Of a stretch of DNA of 64,000 nucleotides, positions 27,414 to 36,500 are shown one piece after another (the stretch's first letter is position 1; each line of letters begins with the position of its first letter). A model generated the notes under the pieces. That model was not told the DNA's origin, ran no database searches, and was given only the letters and a program-made list of their open reading frames with translations. This stretch comes from JANRIG01 sp033765235 (GTDB taxonomy: Bacteria; Bacteroidota; Bacteroidia; Cytophagales; UBA9547), in contig JANRIG010000014.1 in the NCBI GenBank assembly GCA_033765235.1, positions 13,258 through 77,257 on the forward strand, read 5' to 3'. A program made the position numbers and the translations under genes.

Positions 27414-29603
27414 TTAGTTATTGCTCAATTTGAACTGGTCTATTCCTTTTTTCAATTCTTCGGCTACTTTTGACAGGTTATCGCCTGTTTGAGCTATTTC
27501 ATCCATAGATTTGTTGAGCTCAATGGAGCTATTTGCAACTTCTTGTGTGCCTGATGCCACCTCTTCGGCTACTACTACTATTTTTTCAATATTTTTTACT
27601 ACAGTGCCTATGCCTTCTTTTTGTGAAGTGGTGCCTGCCAATATTTCTTTGGAAAGGCTAAATGTTTCGGTACTGGAGGAATATATAACATTGAAAACCT
27701 CTTCAGCAGATTTTGATGCTTGTGAGCCCGACTCTACACTGTTTTTCATTTTGTCTATTGCCTTATTTGCAGATTGGATATCTTTTTGCACATCTTTTAT
27801 TACTTTATCTATGTCCACAGCAGATTTGCGGGAGTCTTCGGCAAGTTTTCTTATTTCTTCTGCCACCACCGCAAATCCTCTGCCAGCATCGCCCGCTCTG
27901 GCAGCCTCTATGGCGGCATTGAGTGCAAGCAGGTTGGTTTGAGAGGCTATGTCGGTGATTACGTTGAGTGTCCGAGATATTTCTTCACTTCTATTGGTAA
28001 GTACTTCTATAGAGTTGGAGGTGATGTCTGCAGAGCCCGATATGCCATTCATATTATCTACTACTTGCTTTATGATTTTCATGCCATTTTGGCAACTTTC
28101 TTGTCCTTTTTCGGCAGAAGTATTTATGATTTCGGCTTTTTTGCCTACTTCATTAGAAGACCTGAGTATGGTTTCTACCAGTTTTGATGATTCATCTGTA
28201 CGCGTAGCCTGGTCTTGTGCACCTGAAGCCATTTGTTGTATGGCTGATGCTACCTCTTTAGTGCTTTTTTTGGCACTTTCAGTGCGATTATTCATTTGTA
28301 CTGATGAGGTAGCTATGGTATAAGAGCTTTTTTCTATCTCTTTCATGAGCTTATTCAAGTTTTTCAAGGCTATATTGAGTGCATCTGCCATGTCTTTTAT
28401 GTCTCCTTTCGCTTGCATTTTAAAGCTTTGAGTAAGGTCTCCCATTGATATTGCAGTAATTATTCTGTTTATTTCCAACACAGGTTCAGATATGTTGATT
28501 AATAATATATTTATAGCATCGCCGAGTGATTTCCATTGCCCTTCAAACTTGTCTGTGACTAGTCTTTCTCTTAGTTGACCTTCTGCCCCTGCCTTATTTA
28601 CTATATTGTTAATATCGCCTACTATGCCCTTTATGGTATCGCGCAGTGCCAATAAATCATTGGTTACCGTTAATATATCACCACTCAGTTTTACACCTTT
28701 TATATTCATGGCAGCATCAAAATTGCCTTTAGATATTTCGCTTATGAAGTTGCTGGCAGCATTAAATCCTATAGTAAACTCAGTGACGTCTGTTGCAAAT
28801 TTTATCACTTTCACCACTTTGTTATTATGGTCAAGTATAGGGTTGTACGATGCCTGTATATATATTTCTTTGCCGTTTTTTCCTATTCTTTTGTAGGTAG
28901 CAGCTTCATACTCGCCTCTGTTTAGCTTTTCCCAAAACATTTTGTATTCATTAGAGTTTGTATAAGCTGGTTCACAAAACATCCGATGATGCTTTCCTTT
29001 TATCTCCTCTATTGTATATCCTACGGTGTTTACAAATAGCTCATTGGCTGTGATAATGGTGCCGTCCATGTTAAACTCTATGATGGCTGTAGATTTGCTG
29101 ATGGCATTTATTTGTCCTATGTTAAGTGCGTTTTGCATCATTTGTGCAGTGACGTCTGTAGCAAATTTTATCACTTTCACTACTTTGTTATTATGGTCAA
29201 GTATGGGGTTGTACGATGCTTGTATGTATATTTCTTTACCGTTTTTGCCTATTCGTTTATAGGTAGCAGCATCATATTCGCCACGGTTGAGTTTTTCCCA
29301 AAACATTTTGTATTCATTAGAGTTTGCATACGCTTGCTCACAAAACATGCGGTGATGCTTTCCTTGTATTTCTGCCAAGGTGTACCCTATGGCCTTAAGA
29401 AATAAATCATTGGCAGTACTCACAGTACCGTCAGGATAAAACTCTATTACTGCTGTTGACTTATTAATAGCGTCTAATTTTGCTTGCATCTCTGACATTA
29501 ATATACTTTGTCGGTCAGAAGTTTCTCTTTTTGCAATATCTGTTTCTGTCGTTTTTGTCACGGTGCCGTTTGACGGTTCAATGTCTTTATAATTATTTTT
29601 CAT
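27414..29603 (-). CDS. Soluble methyl-accepting chemotaxis protein with two near-identical PAS domains
   Basis: 729 residues with no signal peptide and no transmembrane segment, so a cytoplasmic receptor. PAS 1 spans about 35-155 and PAS 2 about 160-280. From 'NSNEYKMFWEKLNRGEY' to 'KFATDVT' the two are identical apart from one Asp/Glu change over 59 residues. A HAMP-like region with 'EINRIITAISMGDLTQSF' follows near 370-420. The signalling domain has the conserved hairpin tip 'NLLALNAAIEAARAGDAGRGFAVVA' (quoted in part) and flanking helices. The PAS-PAS-MCP layout without membrane anchors is that of Pseudomonas BdlA, a redox- or nutrient-linked dispersal receptor. First gene of the operon. 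No CheR-binding pentapeptide is seen at the C-terminus. Confidence 0.93.
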   Translation of the reverse strand: MKNNYKDIEPSNGTVTKTTETDIAKRETSDRQSILMSEMQAKLDAINKSTAVIEFYPDGTVSTANDLFLKAIGYTLAEIQGKHHRMFCEQAYANSNEYKMFWEKLNRGEYDAATYKRIGKNGKEIYIQASYNPILDHNNKVVKVIKFATDVTAQMMQNALNIGQINAISKSTAIIEFNMDGTIITANELFVNTVGYTIEEIKGKHHRMFCEPAYTNSNEYKMFWEKLNRGEYEAATYKRIGKNGKEIYIQASYNPILDHNNKVVKVIKFATDVTEFTIGFNAASNFISEISKGNFDAAMNIKGVKLSGDILTVTNDLLALRDTIKGIVGDINNIVNKAGAEGQLRERLVTDKFEGQWKSLGDAINILLINISEPVLEINRIITAISMGDLTQSFKMQAKGDIKDMADALNIALKNLNKLMKEIEKSSYTIATSSVQMNNRTESAKKSTKEVASAIQQMASGAQDQATRTDESSKLVETILRSSNEVGKKAEIINTSAEKGQESCQNGMKIIKQVVDNMNGISGSADITSNSIEVLTNRSEEISRTLNVITDIASQTNLLALNAAIEAARAGDAGRGFAVVAEEIRKLAEDSRKSAVDIDKVIKDVQKDIQSANKAIDKMKNSVESGSQASKSAEEVFNVIYSSSTETFSLSKEILAGTTSQKEGIGTVVKNIEKIVVVAEEVASGTQEVANSSIELNKSMDEIAQTGDNLSKVAEELKKGIDQFKLSNN
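28784..29366 (-). repeat. Intragenic PAS duplication in the MCP gene
   Basis: The segments starting at 28784 and 29150 are offset by 366 bases (122 codons). Over about 217 bases I count roughly 21 differences by eye, nearly all synonymous. The encoded protein is almost unchanged. Confidence 0.85.
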
Positions 29604-29944
29604 ATGAACTTATTTTTTTGTGTATATACGCTATATTAATGTGAAAGTAACTGTTATTTGTGTGAAAAATTTTTATTAAAAAATGCATGAATTGTACTTT
29701 TACAACATAATAATAAGAATTTGTATACAAAATGTTGATAATCAAAAAATAAAAAATCTAATAAATATGACTATTTATATGTAAAATATACACTAATTTC
29801 TCTTGATTTTATATTTATTACATGCTATAACATATTAAAATAATAATTTATTTTTCGAATTCAAACAAATTTCATTTATTGGGGTCATAATAATGTGCGG
29901 TCGTCCTATCGTACTAAAATATTTATAAACTAATGTTATAATAT
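29604..29944. other. AT-rich divergent intergenic region between the MCP and LytTR genes
   Basis: 341 bases with no gene. It must hold the promoters for the minus-strand chemotaxis operon and the plus-strand response regulator, but I found no exact TAnnTTTG element on either strand. A 12-bp perfect palindrome, TTTGTATACAAA, lies at 29720-29731 and could be an operator. Confidence 0.6.
29720..29731. promoter_or_regulatory. Candidate operator palindrome between divergent regulatory genes
   Basis: TTTGTATACAAA is a perfect 12-bp palindrome near the middle of the spacer, about 115 bases from the MCP start and 215 from the LytTR start. In such AT-rich DNA it may be chance. Any link to the LytTR regulator is inference. 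Confidence 0.25.
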
Positions 29945-30664
29945 ATGAAAGTGCTTATTGTAGATGATGATAATTTGTCTGTCAAAATATTAGAATCATT
30001 ATTAAAGTCTCACTTTTTGCATATAGTAAGCGAGATATCAATAGCCAAAGACATAGATGAGGCAAAAGTAAAAATAGAAAACACATCTCCTCAGCTATTA
30101 TTTTTAGATGTACATTTTCCCGAAAGCACGGGGTTTGATTTGCTCAACAGTCTAAAAATTATTACATTTGAAGTCATCATTACTACTGCTACTGAAAACT
30201 ATGCCATAGATGCTTATAAAGTAAATGCCATCGATTTTTTGCTCAAGCCTGTACAAATAGATGATTTGGAACGCTGCCTCAACAAAGTCATAAATAAGTT
30301 GAACAATACAGGCATTATACCTGCCATCAGTAAGAAAAAATTAACTTTACCTACCATAGGAGGCTCTCTGTTTGTGAATATTAACGATATATGTTTTTGT
30401 GAGGCAGATAATAATTATACCAAGATATACTTATCAGATGGCAAAAGTGAGACAATCACCCTTTCGCTTAAAGAATTAGAGGCATTATTGCCAACAAATT
30501 TATTTTTTAGAATACATAAGTCTTTCTTAGTAAATTTTGAAAAGATTGTACAATATAATAAGTCGGAAGGCGGTACCATAGTTGTAGAAGATTATCACAA
30601 TCGTATGTTGCCTGTATCAAAGCAAATAAAAGAGACGCTTATCAATAGGCTGAGGATTTCATAA
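29945..30664 (+). CDS. LytTR-family response regulator
   Basis: 239 residues. The receiver domain (1-120) has acidic residues Asp7-Asp9, phosphoacceptor Asp55 in 'LLFLDVHFPES', and the conserved Lys in 'DFLLKPVQIDD'. The C-terminal LytTR DNA-binding domain (about 135-239) shows 'INDICFCEADNNYTKIYLSDG', 'LFFRIHKSFLVNFEKI' and a final 'LPVSKQIKETLINRL'. No partner sensor kinase of the LytS/YehU type is adjacent. It is divergent from the chemotaxis operon and so may regulate it or take its phosphate from an unlinked kinase. The ATG is preceded by A/T-rich sequence without a clear Shine-Dalgarno motif, as is common in this phylum. Confidence 0.92.
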   Translation: MKVLIVDDDNLSVKILESLLKSHFLHIVSEISIAKDIDEAKVKIENTSPQLLFLDVHFPESTGFDLLNSLKIITFEVIITTATENYAIDAYKVNAIDFLLKPVQIDDLERCLNKVINKLNNTGIIPAISKKKLTLPTIGGSLFVNINDICFCEADNNYTKIYLSDGKSETITLSLKELEALLPTNLFFRIHKSFLVNFEKIVQYNKSEGGTIVVEDYHNRMLPVSKQIKETLINRLRIS

Positions 30665-30681
30665 TACCCCGCTACGCCATA

Positions 30682-31260
30682 TCAATCCTCCACCAAGCAG
30701 CCAATCGGTTTTGTTTTTGGGGTTAATATTGGCTCGTTATTCATCAATGCCTGCAGCACATCGGTGAGATAATATTGGGTAATTACAGTTCGCTTTTTGC
30801 CAAGGTCTTCAAGGCGATTGTCAATAGAGCCATAATATAACACTTCATGGTAATCATTTATTACTGCTACGGTAGGTGCGGTGTCTATTTTGTAGTGCCT
30901 CGTTATTTTCATGGAGTGGTCTGTGTATATAGGTATTTTTATAGGATTATTATCCAAAAAATCATCTAACTCATCTTTTTGTACAGTTTTTTGAGATACT
31001 ATTGCCACAAAATATATGCTGTCAGCCTTGTATTGTGAGGCTATTTTGTTCATGTCTTGTACGTATGACTTGCACATGGGGCAATATGGCAGCATAAAAA
31101 ACACAACCCTGTATTTGGCATGTGTTATTGATTTCCAGTCGGCAGGTTTGCCGCTCACAGTATGTTTTATATCAGCAGAAAAATGGCTATTTTGACCACG
31201 TATTGAATATAGAGCAGATAGTGAAAAAATGATGCACAACATACTATTTCTCAAATACAT
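30682..31260 (-). CDS. Exported thioredoxin-like (TlpA/redoxin) protein
   Basis: 192 residues as the full frame. A thioredoxin-fold protein with the active-site pair Cys60-Pro-Met-Cys63 in 'FFMLPYCPMCKSY'. The cis-proline region is 'IDTAPTVAVIND'. A hydrophobic signal sequence ('MLCIIFSLSALYSIRGQ') begins at Met7, so the true start may be the ATG at 31242 instead of 31260. This matters because the terminator of the upstream gene directly abuts the 31260 codon. It is expected to act as a thiol-disulfide oxidoreductase or peroxiredoxin-like protein outside the cytoplasm. The partner is unknown. It is on the same strand as superoxide dismutase, which may hint at oxidative stress, but the two are separated by a terminator. 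Confidence 0.75.
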   Translation of the reverse strand: MYLRNSMLCIIFSLSALYSIRGQNSHFSADIKHTVSGKPADWKSITHAKYRVVFFMLPYCPMCKSYVQDMNKIASQYKADSIYFVAIVSQKTVQKDELDDFLDNNPIKIPIYTDHSMKITRHYKIDTAPTVAVINDYHEVLYYGSIDNRLEDLGKKRTVITQYYLTDVLQALMNNEPILTPKTKPIGCLVED

Positions 31261-31262
31261 GC

Positions 31263-31297
31263 AAAAAAAAAATCAGCCCTGTCAAAAAAGGCTGATT
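31263..31297 (-). terminator. Rho-independent terminator of the superoxide dismutase gene
   Basis: On the minus strand the 8-bp stem AATCAGCC / GGCTGATT (31271-31278 and 31290-31297) is followed by an unbroken run of eight T residues (31263-31270). It lies 14 bases after the dismutase stop and ends 2 bases before the first ATG of the next gene. Confidence 0.85.
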
Positions 31298-31311
31298 ATG
31301 ATATATTAAGG

Positions 31312-31914
31312 TTAAGCTTTTTTATACAGTTCTTCTACTTTGTCCCAATTTACCACATTCCAAAAAGCAGTGATATAGTCAGGTCTCCGATTTTGATATT
31401 TGAGATAATAAGCATGCTCCCACACATCGATACCGAGTATTGGAGTGCCTTTTGCCTCGGCTATATCCATGAGAGGGTTGTCTTGGTTGGGCGTAGAGGT
31501 AATGGCAATTTCTTTGTTTGCCACTATGAGCCATGCCCAGCCTGAGCCAAATCTTGTAGTGGCAGCTTTGGCAAACTCTTCTTTGAAGGCATCGAATGAG
31601 CCAAACTTTTTGTCAATGGCTGCTGCTACTTCGCCTGATGGCTTGCCTTTGCCTGAGGGGGTAAGCAATGTCCAAAACAAGGAGTGGTTGTAATGCCCTC
31701 CGCCATTGTTGCGCACAGCCATTGGGTATTTGCTAATGTTTTTACAAATATCTTCTATAGATAAATTTTCTTCTGGTTTGCCTGACACGGCATTGTTAAG
31801 ATTGGTCACATAAGCATTATGGTGCTTGCCATGGTGTATTTCCATGGTCATTTTGTCAAAGTGTGGCTCTAGAGATTCTGTAGCATAAGGTAGAGCAGGA
31901 AGGGTGAAAGCCAT
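31312..31914 (-). CDS. sod: Fe/Mn superoxide dismutase
   Basis: 200 residues, the normal size. It converts superoxide to oxygen and hydrogen peroxide in the cytoplasm. Metal ligands are visible at His27 ('MEIHHGKHH'), His77 ('HYNHSLFW'), Asp163 and His167 ('DVWEHAYYLKYQNRRPDY'). No signal peptide. Metal preference (Fe, Mn or either) cannot be decided by eye. It has its own candidate promoter at 31957-31990 and a strong terminator at its end, so it is probably a single-gene unit. Confidence 0.96.
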   Translation of the reverse strand: MAFTLPALPYATESLEPHFDKMTMEIHHGKHHNAYVTNLNNAVSGKPEENLSIEDICKNISKYPMAVRNNGGGHYNHSLFWTLLTPSGKGKPSGEVAAAIDKKFGSFDAFKEEFAKAATTRFGSGWAWLIVANKEIAITSTPNQDNPLMDIAEAKGTPILGIDVWEHAYYLKYQNRRPDYITAFWNVVNWDKVEELYKKA

Positions 31915-31956
31915 ATATTTAATATTTTAAGTAAAGGTAATTTAATATTTGCCTGA

Positions 31957-31990
31957 CAAAGTTATTGTAATCTTTAATATATGGTAACAA
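31957..31990 (-). promoter_or_regulatory. Candidate promoter for superoxide dismutase
   Basis: On the minus strand TAACTTTG (31957-31964) matches the -7 TAnnTTTG element exactly. A TTG (31988-31990) lies 23 bases further upstream, slightly farther than the usual 18-21. The leader to the ATG would be about 36 bases. Confidence 0.45.
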
Positions 31991-32060
31991 AAGATAAAAT
32001 TTTTATTATTTACTGTCTGCTATTCATCAGGCAAGCTAGTATATACTACAATATACTTTA

Positions 32061-33407
32061 TTACTCTAATATAATTTTTTGCACACTTGCATTTTGATTG
32101 CGGTATATTAACCCATAATATATCCCTCTTTTCCAATGAGTTATATTAATAGTTGGCAAATCACCCATGGTGTGGTAGTGTACCATATTGCCAAATATGT
32201 CATATATTAAAATACGGGTAATGTCTGTATGAAAATTAATATTTAGCAATTGTACAGCAGGATTGGGGAAAAGTATATTTTCAATTTCAGGGTATTTTAT
32301 TAATATAGATAATACGGTGTCTATAGTAATTGTTTCTGCACTCACAGCTTCACCATAGGCTGTTTTTATTTTTATTTTAGCTTTTGATGCCACATTATTA
32401 GGTATTAATATTGCCAAAGTATTGGCATTGAGCAAATTGTAGCCGGGTGTAGATACATTCTCTATGAATACACTTTGCAAGGTTATAAAGTTGCTGCCAA
32501 ATACGGTCACTGTGCTGCCTATCCTTGTAGCGGTAGGATACAGTCCTGTGATGGTAGGAGGTGGAGCTGTAATTACAAACGGCTTGCTTTGAGACTCCCC
32601 ACGTACACTATATACTACTATATTATTAGCCCCCAACCCTACTAACGGCACCTTTACAGCTAATGTGGTGTCATTCAATATTTTGAGTGTGCTCAGGTCG
32701 GCAAGGGTATTGCCAAATCCAATGCCTATAATAGTAGTAAAGTCAAAACCTATGATGGTAACTTCGTCATTTTTCTTCCCTGACTGTGGCAATACTTCCT
32801 TGAGCTTTGGCACATTAATACCTGTCACGGTATATTTATAAGTATTATTTGTGCCATATTCTTTAGAAGCACCATACACATTAGAGATGATTAAGTCAAA
32901 TACCCCTGAGTTTTTTACCGGTGCCACAGGCATAGCCAGCATATTGCTGCCCAAATAGGTGATGAGCGATACATCAATATTTGCTGTGCCTATTTTTACA
33001 GATGTCACCGATAATAAGTACACACCTTCTACGGTAATTATGTCATCTACTTCGCCACTTGAAGGATGCGCTGATGAAATCTGTGGCAAACGTGGAGGTA
33101 TAGTGTAAGCCACTGCACTGCTCACACCACCCGGAGTAGTGACTGTGACAAACACATTGCCTGATGCGGTGGTCACAGGTATTATAATACTAAACTCACC
33201 GGCCGATATATTAATCATAGAGTCTAACAACGCAAAAGCATTGCCAAATTTTACCCCGGATATTGATTCTAAATTTATGCCCGAAACAGTAATTTTATCA
33301 CCGGGAATACCTGATGAAGGTGAGAATGAACTCAATACAGGGACTTGAGCATGTATAACTAATACAAATAAATGTAAGATGAAAGTGACACTAAGCTTTT
33401 TTATCAT
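32061..33407 (-). CDS. Secreted IPT/TIG-repeat protein with type A T9SS sorting domain
   Basis: 448 residues. The signal peptide ends near 'VIHAQ'. Four IPT/TIG (Ig-like) domains follow at about 22-105, 107-195, 200-282 and 284-365. Each begins with a 'P-I-S-P-SG--G--VTV-G-NF' pattern, for example 'PVLSSFSPSSGIPGDKITVSG' (cited in part) and 'PTITGLYPTATRIGSTVTVFG'. The last 75 or so residues ('NILFPNPAVQLLNI', 'ILIYDIFGNMVH', 'GIYYGLIYRN') form a type A sorting domain for the type IX system. Probably a surface or extracellular binding protein; the ligand is unknown. It is divergent from metH and close to a DUF2723 gene, whose animal relative modifies IPT domains. Confidence 0.87.
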   Translation of the reverse strand: MIKKLSVTFILHLFVLVIHAQVPVLSSFSPSSGIPGDKITVSGINLESISGVKFGNAFALLDSMINISAGEFSIIIPVTTASGNVFVTVTTPGGVSSAVAYTIPPRLPQISSAHPSSGEVDDIITVEGVYLLSVTSVKIGTANIDVSLITYLGSNMLAMPVAPVKNSGVFDLIISNVYGASKEYGTNNTYKYTVTGINVPKLKEVLPQSGKKNDEVTIIGFDFTTIIGIGFGNTLADLSTLKILNDTTLAVKVPLVGLGANNIVVYSVRGESQSKPFVITAPPPTITGLYPTATRIGSTVTVFGSNFITLQSVFIENVSTPGYNLLNANTLAILIPNNVASKAKIKIKTAYGEAVSAETITIDTVLSILIKYPEIENILFPNPAVQLLNINFHTDITRILIYDIFGNMVHYHTMGDLPTINITHWKRGIYYGLIYRNQNASVQKIILE

Positions 33408-33424
33408 ACTTTTTTAAATATTGT

Positions 33425-33459
33425 CAAATATAAAAAATAAATCTAAAAAAATTGTACAA
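33425..33459 (-). promoter_or_regulatory. Weak candidate promoter for the IPT protein
   Basis: TATATTTG on the minus strand (33425-33432) fits the -7 element. The nearest TTG (33457-33459) is 24 bases upstream, which is long. The start codon would be about 11 bases from the transcription start. Confidence 0.3.
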
Positions 33460-33551
33460 TTCTCTTTATACGTACTATTAACTATATAGTTTAGACACAA
33501 ACCATTCAATACACATTTTGCAATCATGTTTCTTTATGCCAAATTTGCAAC

Positions 33552-36500
33552 ATGAAATATGATATATCACACGAGTTGCAAAAAAGAATACTCATACTCG
33601 ACGGAGCCATGGGTACTATGATACAGAAATATAAACTCACCGAAGAAGACTTTAGAAAAGATAGATTCAAAGATTGGAAATATGACCTTAAAGGAAATAA
33701 TGACCTGCTGGCCATCACAAGACCTGATGTGATATTGGACATACACAGGCAATATCTGGAAGCTGGAGCCGATATCATAGAGACTAACACCTTTAGCAGC
33801 ACCTCAGTAGCCATGGCCGACTACCATATGGAAAGCTTGGTGTATGAAATGAACGTAGAAAATGCCAAACTTGCACGCAAAGCAGCCGATGAATATACTG
33901 CAAAAAATCCGCTCAAACCCCGCTTTGTAGCAGGCGCACTGGGACCTACCAACAAGCTCACTTCCATGTCGCCGGATGTGAACGACCCCGGCATTCGTGC
34001 CATCACTTTTGATGAACTGGTAGTAGCATATACCGAGCAAATCAAAGGACTGGTAGAAGGCGGTGCAGATGTGCTCCTCTTTGAAACCATCACTGATACA
34101 CTCAATACCAAAGCAGCTCTGTTTGCTGCTAATAAATTAAAACAAGATAACATTAAATATGATGTGCCCCTTATGGTATCAGGCACCATTACTGATGCTT
34201 CAGGGCGCACCCTGTCGGGGCAAACCACAGAAGCATTTTACAATTCACTCTCTCATGCAGGACTATTATCTGTAGGACTCAACTGTGCCCTCGGTGCCAA
34301 AGATATGCGTCCTTACCTTCAGACACTATCTCAAATAGCAGAATGCTATGTAAGTGTATATCCCAATGCAGGATTGCCAAACCAGTTTGGCGAGTATGAC
34401 GAAACACCGCAAATTATGCTGCACAACGGGGTTCATCAAGACTTCATAGACAGTGGTTTTGTAAATATTATAGGAGGCTGCTGCGGCACCACACCAGACC
34501 ACATCCGCGAAATGGCCAAAATGGCCGAAGGCAAAAAACCGAGAGTGCCTGCTGCGCCTGAACCATATATGAGGCTTAGTGGGTTAGAGCCATTTGCTAT
34601 CACACCCATTACCAACTTTGTGAATATAGGCGAGCGCACCAATATCACAGGGTCCATAAAATTTGCCAGATTAATAAAAGAACAAAAATTAGATGAAGCA
34701 CTTGCCATAGCCCGCGAGCAGGTAGAAAACGGTGCACAAGTCATAGACATAAATATGGATGAGGGTATGATAGACTCCGAAGCCATGATGACACGTTTTC
34801 TAAACCTTATAGCCTCCGAACCGGACATAGCACGTGTGCCCGTAATGATAGACTCCTCAAAGTGGAGTGTGATAGAGGCAGGTCTCAAATGTGTGCAAGG
34901 TAAGGCCATAGTAAACTCTATATCGCTCAAAGAAGGAGAACAAAAATTCATAGAATATGCCCATAAAATAAGGATGTACGGTGCTGCTACTGTAGTGATG
35001 GCATTTGACGAAACAGGGCAGGCCGACAGCTATCAACGCAGAATAGAGATTTGCAAACGCAGCTATGATATATTGGTAAATAAAGTAGGTTTCCCACCTC
35101 AAGACATCATATTTGACCCTAATATACTCACAGTAGCCACAGGCATAGAAGAGCACAATAACTATGCGGTAGATTTTTTTAATGCTACGCAATGGATAAA
35201 GCAAAACTTGCCTCTTGCCAAAGTGAGTGGAGGCGTATCAAATATTTCTTTTTCTTTTAGGGGAAATAATCATGTGCGTGAGGCCATGCATGCAGTATTT
35301 TTATATTATGGAATAAAACATGGATTAGACATGGGTATTGTGAACGCAGGGGTGATACCTGTGTATGATGATATACCCAAAGAATTGCTGGAATATATAG
35401 AAGATGTGTTGCTCAACCGCAGACCCGATGCCACCGAACGATTGGTAACCTACGCAGAGCAAATAAAAGCCCAACAATCAGGGCAAAAAGCTGAAAAACA
35501 AGATGAAGAATGGCGCAGCCTGCCTGTAAACCAAAGACTTACCCACGCATTGGTAAAAGGAATAGACCAATACATAGACATAGATGTAGAAGAATGCAGG
35601 CAAACATTTGATAAGCCTATCGAAATCATAGAAGGGCCGCTCATGGACGGTATGAACGTAGTGGGTGACCTTTTTGGGTCAGGAAAAATGTTTTTACCTC
35701 AAGTGGTAAAATCTGCCAGAGTCATGAAAAAAGCTGTGGCATATCTACTCCCTTTTATTGAAGCCGAAAAACTAAAAAGTGGTAACACCACTACAAACGC
35801 AGGCAAAATCTTGATGGCCACCGTGAAAGGCGATGTACATGACATTGGCAAAAATATAGTAGGAGTAGTGCTGGGCTGCAATAACTATGAAGTAATAGAC
35901 CTTGGGGTAATGGTGCCTGCAGACAAAATCATAAAAACAGCCATAGACGAGCAAGTAGACGTGATAGGCCTCAGTGGTCTCATTACTCCCTCGCTGGATG
36001 AAATGGTGCATATGGCCAAAGAAATGGAAAGAGTAGGGCTTAATATTCCGCTGCTCATAGGTGGTGCTACTACAAGTAGGATACACACAGCAGTAAAAAT
36101 AGACCCTCAGTACCATGGCAGTGTAGTACATGTATTGGACGCCTCGCGGTCGGTGCCTGTAGTATCCAGCTTGTTGGGCAAGGATACAAAACAACCATTT
36201 TTCCAAAAAATAAAGGATGAATATACTAAAATGCGTGAAGAGCATGCAGGCAAACAAAAAGACAAAAATTATTTACCAATAGCACAAGCACGCAGCAAAA
36301 AATTCACCACAGATTGGTCGCAGATAGATATTAAAAAGCCACATATACTTGGCAATAAAGTATATGAAAACTATTCCCTTGCCGAAATAGCCAAATATAT
36401 AGACTGGACACCTTTTTTTCAAACATGGGAACTTGCAGGCAAATATCCTAAAATACTCACAGACCCTATAGTGGGCACAGAAGCCACAAAATTATATGAC

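Noticed and set aside
33408..33551. Cobalamin or SAM riboswitch before metH
   Set aside because: The spacer is 144 bases and AT-rich, without a B12-box or SAM-box-like conserved core.
35772..36257. 161-codon frame antisense to metH
   Set aside because: It lies fully within a strongly conserved metH cobalamin-module region and has no recognisable features.
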